A stretch of DNA of 64,000 nt from CAYVUV01 sp964455095 (GCA_964455095.1 CAYVUV010000052.1:5383-69382); one strand, 5' to 3'. Shown: positions 31,522 to 40,562, counted from the first letter of the stretch. Numbers and translations are program-made. Notes: generated by a model from the letters alone, not told the origin.

Positions 31522-32607
31522 ATGCCCATTCGCATCGAGGTGGCCGACGACAAGGACGCGCTGAGCGAGTTCATCCTGCTCTACAACCGCGTCTACGCGG
31601 CGCGCGCGGCGCGCTGGCCGGCATTCGTCGACTTCGAGCTGGCGGTGCTGGGACCGGACAGCCCGTACCTGCGCGGGCGTACCATCCATCCGCTCGTCGC
31701 GCGCGAGAGCGGCGAGGTCGTCGCGCGGGTGATGGCCGTGCTCGACCAGCGCTACATCGACCACTGGCAGGAGCCGCTCGGGCACGTCGTGATGTTCGAG
31801 GCGCTGCCCGGCACGCAGGCGGCGGCGCGGGCGCTGCTCGATCGCGCCTGCGCGTGGCTGGCCGAGCGCGGCGCCACCGCGGCGCGCGCCGGCTACGGCA
31901 TGCTCGATCTGCCCTTCGCCGTCGACGACTACGAGTCGCTGCCGCCGACCATCCTGCGCCAGAGCCCGCCCTACTATCACACGGCGCTCAAGCAAGCGGG
32001 GTTCGAGACCGAGAAGGGCTGGGTGGACTACCGCATCGCGGTGCACCCCCGGATGATCGAATCGTGGCAGCAGGCGCTGAAGGCGGCGCGGCGCGCCGGC
32101 TTCGACATCGTGCCGCTGCGCGACAAGCGGCGCGGCGCGCGGGCGACGGACTTCGCCCGCACGTGGAACGAGGCCTTCGCGCAGCACTGGGGCCACACGC
32201 CGACGTCGGACGACGAGTTCCTGTTTCTGATCGACGCGCTGCGCACCTCCGGCGTGCTCGACACCTCGGCCATCGCCTATCGCGACGGCGTACCGGTCGG
32301 CGCCGTCTGGGTCGTGCCCGAGAGCGCCTCGGTCGCACGCGTCGCGCCCGGACACACGCTGGCTGACTCCGAACGGCTCAACACCCTCGCCATCGGCGTC
32401 TGCGCCTCGGCGCGCGGCCAGGGGGTCAATCTGGCACTCGCCAGCCATGCCTACCTCGAGCTGGCGCGCCGCGGCGCGCGCTATCTCAGTTACACGCTGG
32501 TGCTCGACGACAACTGGCCTTCGCGCCGCACCGCCGAAAAGCTCGGCGGCGAGATCCGCGCCAACTACATCAGCTACCGTCGCAACTTCCGCGGCCCCGC
32601 GCGCTGA
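31522..32607 (+). CDS. GNAT-like N-acyltransferase-fold protein
   Basis: 361 residues. Two segments suggest an acyltransferase fold in each half: an N-terminal segment with VVARVMAVLDQRYI and WLAERGATAARAGYGMLDL, and a C-terminal one with LAIGVCASARGQGVNLALASHAYLELA and RTAEKLGG, which is the CoA-binding pattern of GNAT. Substrate is unknown. The start is the ATG at 31522; the frame is open earlier but covers the egtB promoter region. It diverges from egtB by about 106 bp, and a link to ergothioneine is possible but unproven. Confidence 0.7.
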   Translation: MPIRIEVADDKDALSEFILLYNRVYAARAARWPAFVDFELAVLGPDSPYLRGRTIHPLVARESGEVVARVMAVLDQRYIDHWQEPLGHVVMFEALPGTQAAARALLDRACAWLAERGATAARAGYGMLDLPFAVDDYESLPPTILRQSPPYYHTALKQAGFETEKGWVDYRIAVHPRMIESWQQALKAARRAGFDIVPLRDKRRGARATDFARTWNEAFAQHWGHTPTSDDEFLFLIDALRTSGVLDTSAIAYRDGVPVGAVWVVPESASVARVAPGHTLADSERLNTLAIGVCASARGQGVNLALASHAYLELARRGARYLSYTLVLDDNWPSRRTAEKLGGEIRANYISYRRNFRGPAR

Positions 32608-32611
32608 CCGA

Positions 32612-32917
32612 TCAGTGCGGCGGAACGCCCGTCACCGGCGCGTAGTGCTCGACGGTCGGGAACGGGTCGTAGAAGTGGTGCAGCAGGGCCTTCCAGCGCT
32701 GGTACTCGGGCGAGCCGCGGAAGCCCTGCGTGTGAGCCTCGAGCGTCTGCCAGCGCACCAGCAGCACGTAGCGGCTCGGCGTCTCAAGGCCGCGCTGCAG
32801 CTCGTGCGAGACATAGCCGGGCATCGAGGCGATGATCGCCTGCGCCTCGCGGAAGGCCGCTTCAAAGGCCGCGGTTTCACCGGGCTTCACGTCGAGAAGG
32901 GCAAGCTCGAGGATCAT
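32612..32917 (-). CDS. Antibiotic biosynthesis monooxygenase (ABM)-fold protein
   Basis: 101 residues with the ABM dimeric ferredoxin-like fold: ELALLDVKPGETAAFEAAFR, a central MPGYVSHELQRGLETPSRYV strand pair, LLVRWQTLEAHTQGFRGSPEY and KALLHHFYDPFPTVEHY. Members act as small oxygenases or heme/quinone-related enzymes; many are uncharacterised. The ATG at 32917 is preceded by GCAGGTGAATCA. Its stop lies 4 bp from the convergent GNAT-like stop. Confidence 0.85.
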   Translation of the reverse strand: MILELALLDVKPGETAAFEAAFREAQAIIASMPGYVSHELQRGLETPSRYVLLVRWQTLEAHTQGFRGSPEYQRWKALLHHFYDPFPTVEHYAPVTGVPPH

Positions 32918-32932
32918 TGATTCACCTGCTCG

Positions 32933-33418
32933 CTAGTAGGGACGCCACGCCAGTCGGACGAAGCGCACGTTCATCCGCGGGCAGGGATTTTCCGTAAAGG
33001 GGGCCACACAGCCGGGCGGCGGCCGCTCGCTGCTTTTGGCGTAGAACACCGGCAGCAACAAGGCGAGCTCGTCGCCGTCGGTCACTGGCACCGCGATCAG
33101 CTCGTACACCGTCTCGCCGAAGCGCACGCGCACGCGCGGATCGTCGCGTATGTATTGGCTCCACCCGCCTGCCTCGGCATCGGTGCCGATGTCGAGGTAG
33201 AGGCGGCCGTCGGCGACGAAGTAGTTGACCGCCACCGCGTGGGGAGCGGACGGATTCGTCTCGACTTCGGCAACCGGGTACCGCTCGGCAAACGACCAGT
33301 CACCCACCGGCTCGTGCATCACGGGTCCGTTCAGCCGGCCCCCGGGAATCGGCCCGAGCGTTCCGTGACACGCCGCAACCAGGCCAGCGACGAGAAACAG
33401 CGCGACGCGTCTCTTCAT
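32933..33418 (-). CDS. Lipoprotein with a split-barrel (DUF385-like) pattern
   Basis: 161 residues beginning with a signal peptide and lipobox (LFLVAGLVAACHG), so it is probably lipid-anchored. The body, VAVNYFVADGRLYLDIGTDA, then DDPRVRVRFGETVYELIAVP, resembles the F420/FMN split-beta-barrel (nitroreductase deazaflavin-dependent) family, where R-x-R and ELRAV-type strands bind cofactor. Its C-terminal part has a FTENPCPRMNVRFVRLAW stretch. An enzyme anchored in the envelope would be unusual, so the family assignment is tentative. It precedes the ABM gene on the same strand. Confidence 0.6.
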   Translation of the reverse strand: MKRRVALFLVAGLVAACHGTLGPIPGGRLNGPVMHEPVGDWSFAERYPVAEVETNPSAPHAVAVNYFVADGRLYLDIGTDAEAGGWSQYIRDDPRVRVRFGETVYELIAVPVTDGDELALLLPVFYAKSSERPPPGCVAPFTENPCPRMNVRFVRLAWRPY

Positions 33419-33438
33419 TGCGGCGTACCCGACCACGC

Positions 33439-33855
33439 TCACGGCCGCCATGGCCGCACGGTCGCTTCGCCGGTGATCAGCGTCTCGCCGCGCTGGTTGA
33501 CGGCACTGAGCTCGAGGTCGACATGCGGCATGCCGCTCTCGTCGCGCACGCGCACGACCTTCCCCGAGAACGTCACCGTGTCGCCCGGCCAGACGCGCGC
33601 GGCGAAGCGCACCGCGTAGCGCCGAATTGAAGTCGGGCCGAACCACGTCGCCGGAATACGGCTCAGCACGCCGGCGGTGAACATCCCCATGCCGAACACG
33701 GTCGGCAGCCCCGCCATTTCGGCGATCGTCTGATCGTGGTGGATCGGGTTGAAGTCGCCACTGGCGCCGGCGTAGCGCGCGAAGTGCGTGCGCGTCAGGT
33801 CGGCGACCTGGAACTGGCGCTCGTCGCCGGGTTTTACACTCGGCCAGTCGCTCAT
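33439..33855 (-). CDS. MaoC-family (R)-hydratase domain protein
   Basis: 138 residues of the hot-dog MaoC fold. The hydratase motif with catalytic Asp and His is visible as YAGASGDFNPIHHDQTIA. PTVFGMGMFTAGVL and VWPGDTVTFSGKV also fit. It would hydrate or dehydrate an enoyl/3-hydroxyacyl-CoA. Its ATG overlaps the stop of the upstream FAS1-like gene by 4 bp (ATGA) and a GAAGGAATC ribosome site lies just before, so the two probably form one heterodimeric two-gene hydratase, like HtdY or the steroid-linked pairs in actinobacteria. Confidence 0.88.
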   Translation of the reverse strand: MSDWPSVKPGDERQFQVADLTRTHFARYAGASGDFNPIHHDQTIAEMAGLPTVFGMGMFTAGVLSRIPATWFGPTSIRRYAVRFAARVWPGDTVTFSGKVVRVRDESGMPHVDLELSAVNQRGETLITGEATVRPWRP

Positions 33856-34301
33856 GATTCCTTCACCACACCCTCGGTTTGAATTGCCGTCGTCTTGGTT
33901 CGCAATACGACCGCGCCGTGCTGGTCCCGGTAGACGGTCTCGATCTCGATGAACTTCATCTGGCCGCCGCGCCTCCCCTGCTTCTCGTAGCTGCGCACCT
34001 GTCCCGGCTCGGCGCGCAGCTGGTCGCCCGCGAACAACGGCCGCTCGAAGACGAACTCCTGCGCCCCGTGCAGCATGAACCGCATGTCGAGGCCCTGCAG
34101 CTCCGCCGACGGCGGCACACTGTCATCGGGGAAATGCTGTGTGACCATCGAAAAGGTCGGCGGCGCCACCACCGACGGCAGCCCCGCCGCGTGCGCGGCC
34201 TCCTCGTCGTGGTAGAGCGGGTCGTCGTCGAGGATCGCCTCGGCAAACTCGTGAATCTTGCCGCGCTCGACGGGAATGCCACGGGGATTGATCTGGGCCA
34301 T
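33852..34301 (-). CDS. MaoC N-terminal-type (FAS1-like) dehydratase subunit
   Basis: 149 residues. The pattern VERGKIHEFAEAILDDDPLY, AGLPSVVAPPTF and MVTQHFPDD and a VFERPLFAGDQLRAEPGQVR segment is that of the FAS1-like dehydratase (MaoC_dehydratase N-terminal) family, which lacks the DxxH catalytic pair and serves as a partner subunit. The ATG at 34301 follows GAGAGGAGCGGCGT. It overlaps the MaoC gene by 4 bp. Such pairs make acyl-CoA hydratases for long-chain or steroid-related substrates; the substrate here is unknown. Confidence 0.85.
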   Translation of the reverse strand: MAQINPRGIPVERGKIHEFAEAILDDDPLYHDEEAAHAAGLPSVVAPPTFSMVTQHFPDDSVPPSAELQGLDMRFMLHGAQEFVFERPLFAGDQLRAEPGQVRSYEKQGRRGGQMKFIEIETVYRDQHGAVVLRTKTTAIQTEGVVKES

Positions 34302-34383
34302 ACGCCGCTCCTCTCATCGCGTCCGAATCGGATCGCGATTGGCTATCACCGAGCAGCCGGCGAAGGCCAGCCCGCAGCCTGTG

Positions 34384-35667
34384 TCACTCGCGCTTGCGCG
34401 AGGTTTCGCCGGGGCGGGCGGCCGGAAGGCCTGCGCCAGCGCCCAGCTCGGTGTCCGCGGCGCGGGCGATGGCCGCGATCAGCGCGGGGAAATCCTCCTG
34501 CGTCACCATCGTGCTGCCTGACTTGGGGAAGGGAAGCCCGTTCTGCACGAGCAGCTCACCCGGGTGAATCTCGAGCGTCGCCATCTGCCGGAACGGCACG
34601 CCCCCGAGGCGGTCGGGCACGCTCAGCCCGAGCGGCGTCCAGTCACCCTGACAGGCCTGGTCGAACTCCTTGCGGCCGGCAACCAACGTGTCGGAGAGCT
34701 GCGCGTCCACGAGCTTCCACGGGTAGAGTGTGGGCCCGATATTGAAGTTGCGGTGGCGCACGAGCTGGTTGTCGGGAACCCGCTTGGTGGAGTCCCACCA
34801 GATGCCGTCGACATACTCGAAGGCGCGGCGGCTGGCGTCCCTGGGGAGCGGCCCGAGCTTGCCCAGCGCGTCGTTGAGAACCCGGGTAACCGCCTGATTG
34901 TAGGCCACCTCACTCGGGGCCGCGTGACGACGGACGATCGCGCCGGTGATCTTGATGCCCATCAGGTTGGAATAAAGGTCTTCGAGCGAGAATGCGGACG
35001 GCCGCTCGGAGAACGCCGTCGACGACCAACCATACCAGGTGGTGATCTCGTGCCAGATCGACGCCTGGAAGGAGAGCCACTCCGCCAGGCTCGTGACCAC
35101 TTCGCGCAGGCCGTAGGCGCGCACCAGACTGGCGTCGAGCGGCTTCAGGGCAATGTGGCGGTCGGCACCCTCCCCGGTAATGGCAAGCACGCCGCCTGTG
35201 GCCGCGAGGCGCGAGATCTGTGAAACGAGATAGAACGTGCGGTCGGCGTTGTCGCGCACGTGCGCGAGGTCGATGAAGCCGCCGCGACAGGTGTACAGAA
35301 TGCCCGATGCCTCATCGGAAAGGAGGCGCTCGCCGCCGCGCGGCTGTAGCGCGACCGTGCCCTTGTTGTACTGATGCGTGCCGAGCTCGCTGATGTCGAC
35401 GACGTTCTGGACCTCGTAGCCGGGCACGCGCATGCGGCCGAGCTGGACGCCGACGTCGTTGCCGAAGATGCAGCAGGGACGCAGGGCCTCCGGCTCGGGA
35501 ACGTCGGGGATCGTCTCCGAGTCGAGCCCCGCGAAGAACGCCGCATCCAGCTCCTCGTCCCGCAACGGGCGCTGCGTCGTATCCCATTTCTCCTCGCAGC
35601 CCCCCGACAGCGCGGCGAGCACGAGGATCGCCAACGCTGCAGGGCGGGCGCGTCGATAAACCGGCAT
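34384..35667 (-). CDS. DUF4056-type lipoprotein
   Basis: 427 residues. A signal peptide with lipobox LAALSGGCEEK opens the chain, and the start ATG at 35667 is preceded by GAGAGGG. I recognise the DUF4056 family from HQYNKGTVALQPRGGERLLS cut here, then LYTCRGGFIDLAHVRDNADR and WYGWSSTAFSERPSAFSLED. The conserved His, Asp, Tyr and Trp residues suggest an enzyme, but I know of no reaction. It follows the DUF3313 lipoprotein gene after 10 bp, so they are probably one operon. Confidence 0.8.
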   Translation of the reverse strand: MPVYRRARPAALAILVLAALSGGCEEKWDTTQRPLRDEELDAAFFAGLDSETIPDVPEPEALRPCCIFGNDVGVQLGRMRVPGYEVQNVVDISELGTHQYNKGTVALQPRGGERLLSDEASGILYTCRGGFIDLAHVRDNADRTFYLVSQISRLAATGGVLAITGEGADRHIALKPLDASLVRAYGLREVVTSLAEWLSFQASIWHEITTWYGWSSTAFSERPSAFSLEDLYSNLMGIKITGAIVRRHAAPSEVAYNQAVTRVLNDALGKLGPLPRDASRRAFEYVDGIWWDSTKRVPDNQLVRHRNFNIGPTLYPWKLVDAQLSDTLVAGRKEFDQACQGDWTPLGLSVPDRLGGVPFRQMATLEIHPGELLVQNGLPFPKSGSTMVTQEDFPALIAAIARAADTELGAGAGLPAARPGETSRKRE

Positions 35668-35677
35668 CCCTCTCGGT

Positions 35678-36424
35678 TTAGATCGAACGGCTCTCCTTCG
35701 GTTCTTCCGGCATGCCCACACCCGCCTTGCGTTGCACGCCGTGGCGGGCCAGCTGCCATGAAATGCGGCTCGACCAGTAGCTGCACGCAGCCTGAACGTC
35801 GCCCCAGGTCGTGTAGGCGCGCGTGGCAAACAGGACCTTGGTCCCGGCGCGGTCGTCGACCGCCGCCGCCAGCCGCTGGTTGGTCGCCGAGTCCAGCACT
35901 TCGACTTCCACCGTCGCGCTGCCGACCATGGTCGCCGTGTCGCCGGCGAGACCGACGACGGCGCCCAGGACTCGCAGCTGTGGCACGACGGTCGTCACCG
36001 TCCGCAGCACCGGCATTGCGCCCGACACCTGTGCCAGCGCGACGCGCAGGCGCAGGGTGTTGGGGCCGGCCTGGTTGACGACCGTGAAGTACTTGCTGAG
36101 ATCGTCGTACAAGCTCTTGTAGAGCGTGTCGGTCAGCATCTGCTGGTCTGCCGGGCTCAGCTTCGCGGTGCTCGCGTCGGCATAGAGTCCCACCGAGTCG
36201 AGCTGCACCGAGTCGTAGTTCGCCCACTGGACACCGGGCTTGATGTAGAGGCGCGCCGCCGGATACCCGTCGACCGCCTGGAGTTGCGAGTAGTCGCCCA
36301 GGAAGCCGGATTCCTCCGGCGTCCCACGGCGGCCGCGCGTCGCGGCGCACGCGCTCACCAGCAGCGGGGCGGCGATCAGGACCGTCAGGACCAATGCTCT
36401 TCCGTGCCTCGTCATCTTGCGCAT
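35678..36424 (-). CDS. DUF3313-type lipoprotein
   Basis: 248 residues starting at the ATG at 36424, which follows GGGAGGAACAG. A signal peptide ends in LLVSACAAT, a lipobox. The body fits the DUF3313 family: ESGFLGDYSQLQAVDGYPAA, LYIKPGVQWANYDSVQLDSV, and the later SATVEVEVLDSATNQRLAAA. Members are outer-membrane lipoproteins of unknown function, often placed in export or stress loci. It is followed by the DUF4056 gene after 10 bp. Confidence 0.82.
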   Translation of the reverse strand: MRKMTRHGRALVLTVLIAAPLLVSACAATRGRRGTPEESGFLGDYSQLQAVDGYPAARLYIKPGVQWANYDSVQLDSVGLYADASTAKLSPADQQMLTDTLYKSLYDDLSKYFTVVNQAGPNTLRLRVALAQVSGAMPVLRTVTTVVPQLRVLGAVVGLAGDTATMVGSATVEVEVLDSATNQRLAAAVDDRAGTKVLFATRAYTTWGDVQAACSYWSSRISWQLARHGVQRKAGVGMPEEPKESRSI

Positions 36425-36504
36425 CTGTTCCTCCCTAGAACTGAAATTCGACAGCCACAGCGGTCGCGTACGCCGCATGGAGGCACCAGGTCAAGCGCCG
36501 GATG

Positions 36505-37224
36505 CTACTCGCACGTTCTCCCGAGCTCGGTCTTGCTGCGATCGGTTGGCTTGATGCCGGCCTCGAGAAGCGGGGCGACAACGGTGGCTTGAAAGTCGCT
36601 CAGGTCGTGCGGGGTATCCGCGCCGTTGCGCGACACCTCGATAACGATCACGCCTTCGGGCATGTGCCACTCCTCGACCTTGAGGTCTCCCGCCTTGAGC
36701 CGCGTCATGGTGCTGACGCAGCGCGTCGGCTGTGCCTTCAGCGCGTCGGGCGGCGCCACCGGCTGGCCTTTGCTCTCCAGCGTGCAGCTGTACGAATACG
36801 CGCGCTTCGGATCACCCGACGCCGGAATGGAGACGTCGACCTCGCCCTTGGCCTCGTCCGGGGTTGACGAGAGGGGGCAGCGCCACGCCGACAGCGGATG
36901 ATCACCGCGGTACTTGAAGGTCAGCTCGTGCTTCTTGCCTTTGACCCGCTGCCGCAGGGTCGGCGCAAACCCCGGTGGTCCATCGGCCGGCGGACGGAAA
37001 TCGAAGTAGCGCACCTCGTACGCGCCGGAATCGTCCTGGGCGCGTTTCAAACTCGCCAGCACGGCGGTCGCCGTCGCCGGGCCGCCATCCTTGATGTTCC
37101 AGCGGATGGCGTATTCCGCCGGCAGAGCTGGCGCTGGACTGGGAGTCACGGCGCGCAGGGAATTCGGCCCGATAATTCCCAGGATCACGGTTCCAAGCCA
37201 CAATCCTCTGCGGTGCCCTGGCAT
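36505..37224 (-). CDS. Secreted protein of unknown function
   Basis: 239 residues with a weak signal peptide (GLWLGTVILGIIG). The body reads AIRWNIKDGGPATATAVLAS, YEVRYFDFRPPADGPPGF, LRQRVKGKKHELTFKYRGDH and later EVDVSIPAS. The alternation of charged strands (R, R-x-K, K-Y-R) slightly recalls the CYTH/TTM tunnel fold; I am not confident. The family is not recognised by me. Upstream of the start is about 122 bp before the divergent phosphatase gene; the ribosome site is weak. Confidence 0.55.
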   Translation of the reverse strand: MPGHRRGLWLGTVILGIIGPNSLRAVTPSPAPALPAEYAIRWNIKDGGPATATAVLASLKRAQDDSGAYEVRYFDFRPPADGPPGFAPTLRQRVKGKKHELTFKYRGDHPLSAWRCPLSSTPDEAKGEVDVSIPASGDPKRAYSYSCTLESKGQPVAPPDALKAQPTRCVSTMTRLKAGDLKVEEWHMPEGVIVIEVSRNGADTPHDLSDFQATVVAPLLEAGIKPTDRSKTELGRTCE

Positions 37225-37346
37225 CGCACGGTTTTAGACTGCGTCTCTCGTCGCGCGCAACTTTGGCGCCGACGTGGTTCCGGTGGTAGGCTATCGACAC
37301 CGCGAGCAGACCGGGCCCGCGGGCAATTCCAAGATAGGGGTGTCAC

Positions 37347-37919
37347 GTGGTGAATCGGAACGAACCTCCTGAAGTCATCATGTTCGTGCGCCACGGCGAG
37401 AAGCCGGGGGAGGGATCGCCACCGCACGGCATCAACAAACACGGCGAGATCGACGAGCACTCCCTCTCCGTACAAGGCTGGACCCGCGCCGGGGCCCTCG
37501 CCGTGCTGTTCGCCCACGCCCCCTCCAAGTCTCATCCGCACGTCGTGCGGCCGGGCCGCGTCTTCGCCACCCGGCCGACTCACGAAGCCAAGAGCAAGCG
37601 GGAGATGAACACCGCCACCCCGACCGCGCACCGCCTGAAGGTCGACGTCGAGGACGATCACACGCACGGCAACGAGGAGGAGCTGGTTAAAGCGGTGCTC
37701 AGCCGGCCTGAATCGCCGTTGATCGTCTGGCATCACGGCACGCTGGCGAAACTCATCCGCTGCTTCCCGGTCGTCAATGCCGACGACATTCCGAAGCACT
37801 GGCCCGACGAACGCTTCGACCTCATCTGGGTCCTGGTGCGCCAGCATGGGGCGGAACCCAAGTACCGCTTCGTCGCCGTGCCGCAGATGCTGCTGGCCGA
37901 CGACGTGGAATCCGTCTGA
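37347..37919 (+). CDS. Histidine phosphatase-family protein
   Basis: 190 residues. The phospho-His motif RHGEKPGEG near residue 15 and the second His in VWHHGTLAKLIRC near residue 130 are the catalytic pair of the histidine phosphatase (phosphoglycerate mutase-like) superfamily. LSVQGWTRAGALAVLFAHA is the typical helix. Substrate is unknown. The start is a GTG at 37347; MFVRHGEK further in could be a shorter start. It is followed by the MFS gene after 8 bp. Confidence 0.85.
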   Translation: MVNRNEPPEVIMFVRHGEKPGEGSPPHGINKHGEIDEHSLSVQGWTRAGALAVLFAHAPSKSHPHVVRPGRVFATRPTHEAKSKREMNTATPTAHRLKVDVEDDHTHGNEEELVKAVLSRPESPLIVWHHGTLAKLIRCFPVVNADDIPKHWPDERFDLIWVLVRQHGAEPKYRFVAVPQMLLADDVESV

Positions 37920-37927
37920 GATGCCCG

Positions 37928-39472
37928 ATGCCTGAAGCCACCGCGGCCAAGCCGCCCAAGGCGCCGAGAACCCCCGCAGAGGAGGCCGCGCATCGGCTGA
38001 AGAAGGCCGAGAAGAAGAAGGCGAAGGGCGAGAAGCACCGCTGGAGCCTGATCGCCATCACGCTCGCGGTCTTCCTTTCGTGGTTGGGCAGCACGCTCTT
38101 CGTGATGTTCCACGCCAGCCTGGCCAGCGAGCTCGGTGTGACGCACTCACGAGTGAAGGTCGCCCTGGCGAGTTACTCGGTGGCGCTCATCATGATCGCC
38201 GTCGCCGGCGGACGCATGGCCGACATCCTCGGCCGCAAGCGCACGTTCGTGATCGCCGGGCTCGTCTTTTCTGCCGCGGCGCTCCTCGGCCTGGCGGTGA
38301 CCGATCTGTGGTCGCTGATCGCGGTGCGCGCCCTCATGGGGTTCAGTGCCGGGTTGATCCTCACCGCCACCGGCGGGATTCTCGTCTCGACCATGCACGG
38401 CACGACGCGCCACGACGCCTGGCTATTGTGGCGCGGCGCGGGCATGGCCGGCATGGTGCTCGGCCCCGTCGTCGGCCCGCTGCTCGCGTCCGACTCGTCC
38501 TGGAGACAGCTCTTCGTCGCCGACGCAATTCTGATGTTGGTCGCCGTCGGGTTGGGCGCGCGCGCGATGAAAGAGAGTCGCGACGAAGACGTGGTGTTCA
38601 CCGTCGCCCTGCTGCTACCCGCGCTGCTGCTCGGCCTCGGCCTGCTGAGTCCCTACCTGGCGCTGCTGACGGCCAAGGAGGGAATCGCGTCCGGGCCGCT
38701 GATCGCGGCCATCCTGGTGTCCGGGGCCCTGTGCCTGGCCGGATTCTTCGTCCTCAACCGCAAGGCCTCGCACCCGCTCTTCGACGCCGACATCGTCCTG
38801 CACAACAAACGCATGTGGCTGACCGACCTCTTCGGCGCCATTCACGTCGGGGCGCTGTTTGTGATCGTCACGGCCTTTCCGGTCATTCTCGAGGCCGACA
38901 CCGACCTGTCGGCAACCGAAATCGGCCTCGGCATGCTGGCGCTGACGATTCCCTTGATCGGGTTGCACCTGCTCGCGCATCGTTTCCGCGAGCAGTTCGG
39001 GCTCACGCGCCAGATCGAGACCTTGATCGGCTGCACCCTCATCGTCCTGAGCATGGCGTGGTGGTTCGCCGCGGCAGCACAGCACCCGACATACGTGATG
39101 GCCTTGCCCTCGCTCATCCTGATGGGCGGCGGCTTCGGCATGATCCGCCTCTATGGACACATGGGGGTCATCAAGGAGACCGGCACGCGCTGGGCCTCCA
39201 CCCTCTTCGGCACGCGGACCTTCAGCAACCACGTCGGCGCCACCGTCGGGGCGGTCGTCATCGGGTTCGTCCTGCCGGCCACGACGCGGAGCGCCCTGTC
39301 GAACGACCCACAACTCGCAGAGCAGGCTGCGGTAGTCGCCAGCGTAGCGGTGGCCCTGGTCGTCGTCTCCTCGGCCATCTTCGCCGCTTTCAAAGACGAG
39401 TTCCTCGGCCTCGAGGATCCGCACTGGCACAAGCCCAAGGAGCCGTCCGCGAGCCCGGCCGCTGCGCGGTGA
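37928..39472 (+). CDS. MFS transporter, DHA2-like (about 14 TM)
   Basis: 514 residues, with a Lys/Ala-rich cytoplasmic N terminus (about 1-38) and about 14 hydrophobic segments. The loop motif after TM2 reads GGRMADILGRKRTFVIAG, the conserved MFS motif A, and the RALMGFSAGLILTATGGILV block fits DHA2. It probably exports a drug or small molecule. The frame follows the histidine phosphatase by 8 bp and precedes acr3 by 22 bp, so it may be part of an arsenic or stress operon; substrate is inferred, not shown. Confidence 0.88.
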   Translation: MPEATAAKPPKAPRTPAEEAAHRLKKAEKKKAKGEKHRWSLIAITLAVFLSWLGSTLFVMFHASLASELGVTHSRVKVALASYSVALIMIAVAGGRMADILGRKRTFVIAGLVFSAAALLGLAVTDLWSLIAVRALMGFSAGLILTATGGILVSTMHGTTRHDAWLLWRGAGMAGMVLGPVVGPLLASDSSWRQLFVADAILMLVAVGLGARAMKESRDEDVVFTVALLLPALLLGLGLLSPYLALLTAKEGIASGPLIAAILVSGALCLAGFFVLNRKASHPLFDADIVLHNKRMWLTDLFGAIHVGALFVIVTAFPVILEADTDLSATEIGLGMLALTIPLIGLHLLAHRFREQFGLTRQIETLIGCTLIVLSMAWWFAAAAQHPTYVMALPSLILMGGGFGMIRLYGHMGVIKETGTRWASTLFGTRTFSNHVGATVGAVVIGFVLPATTRSALSNDPQLAEQAAVVASVAVALVVVSSAIFAAFKDEFLGLEDPHWHKPKEPSASPAAAR

Positions 39473-39494
39473 TGCGCGCGTCCGCGGTCGAACG

Positions 39495-40562
39495 GTGAAG
39501 CGGTTGAACGTCTTCGAGCGCTACCTCAGTGCCTGGGTGGCGCTGTGCATGGTCGTCGGCCTGATGCTCGGGCAGTGGGCGCCCGCGGCGGTGCGCACGC
39601 TCCAGACGCTCGAGTTCGCCGCCGGCAGCCAGGTCAACATCCCGATCGCCATCCTCATCTGGCTGATGATCGTGCCGATGATGATGAAGGTCGATTTCAC
39701 CGCCGTGCGCGACGTCGGCCGGCGGCCACGCGGGCTGCTCGTGACGTTGTTCGTCAACTGGTTGGTGAAGCCGTTCTCGATGGCCTTCCTCGCCTGGCTG
39801 TTCTTCCGCCATGTGTTTGCGGCCTGGATCGCGCCGGCCGACGCCGATCAGTACATCGCCGGCTGCATCATCCTGGCGGCCGCCCCGTGCACGGCAATGG
39901 TGTTCGTCTGGAGCCATCTGACCGACGGCGATCCGGCCTACACGCTGGTGCAGGTGTCGCTCAACGACCTGATCATGCTGTTCCTGTTCGCCCCGATCGT
40001 GCGCGTGCTGGTCAACGGTGCCTCGACCTTGACCGTGCCGTTCGAGGTGCTGCTGTACTCGGTCGTCGTCTTCATCGTCATCCCGCTGGCCGTCGGCGTG
40101 GCGGTGCGCACCTGGTGCATTCGCCGCCGCGGGGCGGCGTGGTTCGAGGGCGTGCTGCTGCCGCGCGTGGCGCCGGTGACCGTCGTCGCGCTGCTCGCGA
40201 CGCTGGTCCTCATCTTCGCTTTCCAGTCGGGCAACATCACCGGCAAGCTCGGGCATGTCGCGCTCATCGCCGTGCCGATCCTGCTGCAGGTGTATTTGAA
40301 CTCGTCGCTGGCCTACGGGCTGATGCGCGCCCTGCGTGTGCCGTACAATGTGGCCGCTCCCGGCGCGTTGATCGGCGCGAGCAATTTCTTCGAGCTCGCC
40401 GTGGCGACGGCGATCGCGCTGTTCGGCCCCGGCTCGGGCGCGGCGCTCGCCACCGTGGTCGGCGTGCTGGTCGAAGTGCCGGTGATGTTGTCGGTCTGCG
40501 CCGTCTGCAACCGCACGCGGCACTGGTTTCCTGCCGACGCAACGCCGGGGAGGGCGGCATGA
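39495..40562 (+). CDS. acr3: Arsenite efflux transporter, ACR3 family
   Basis: 355 residues, ten TM segments. The family features are the conserved Cys in IILAAAPCTAMVFVWSHLTD and the C-terminal GASNFFELAVATAIALFG with Glu, followed by VGVLVEVPVML. ACR3 exports arsenite from the cytoplasm. The start is a GTG at 39495. Its stop overlaps the arsC start by 4 bp (ATGA), so the two genes are translationally coupled. No arsR is found in the window. Confidence 0.95.
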   Translation: MKRLNVFERYLSAWVALCMVVGLMLGQWAPAAVRTLQTLEFAAGSQVNIPIAILIWLMIVPMMMKVDFTAVRDVGRRPRGLLVTLFVNWLVKPFSMAFLAWLFFRHVFAAWIAPADADQYIAGCIILAAAPCTAMVFVWSHLTDGDPAYTLVQVSLNDLIMLFLFAPIVRVLVNGASTLTVPFEVLLYSVVVFIVIPLAVGVAVRTWCIRRRGAAWFEGVLLPRVAPVTVVALLATLVLIFAFQSGNITGKLGHVALIAVPILLQVYLNSSLAYGLMRALRVPYNVAAPGALIGASNFFELAVATAIALFGPGSGAALATVVGVLVEVPVMLSVCAVCNRTRHWFPADATPGRAA

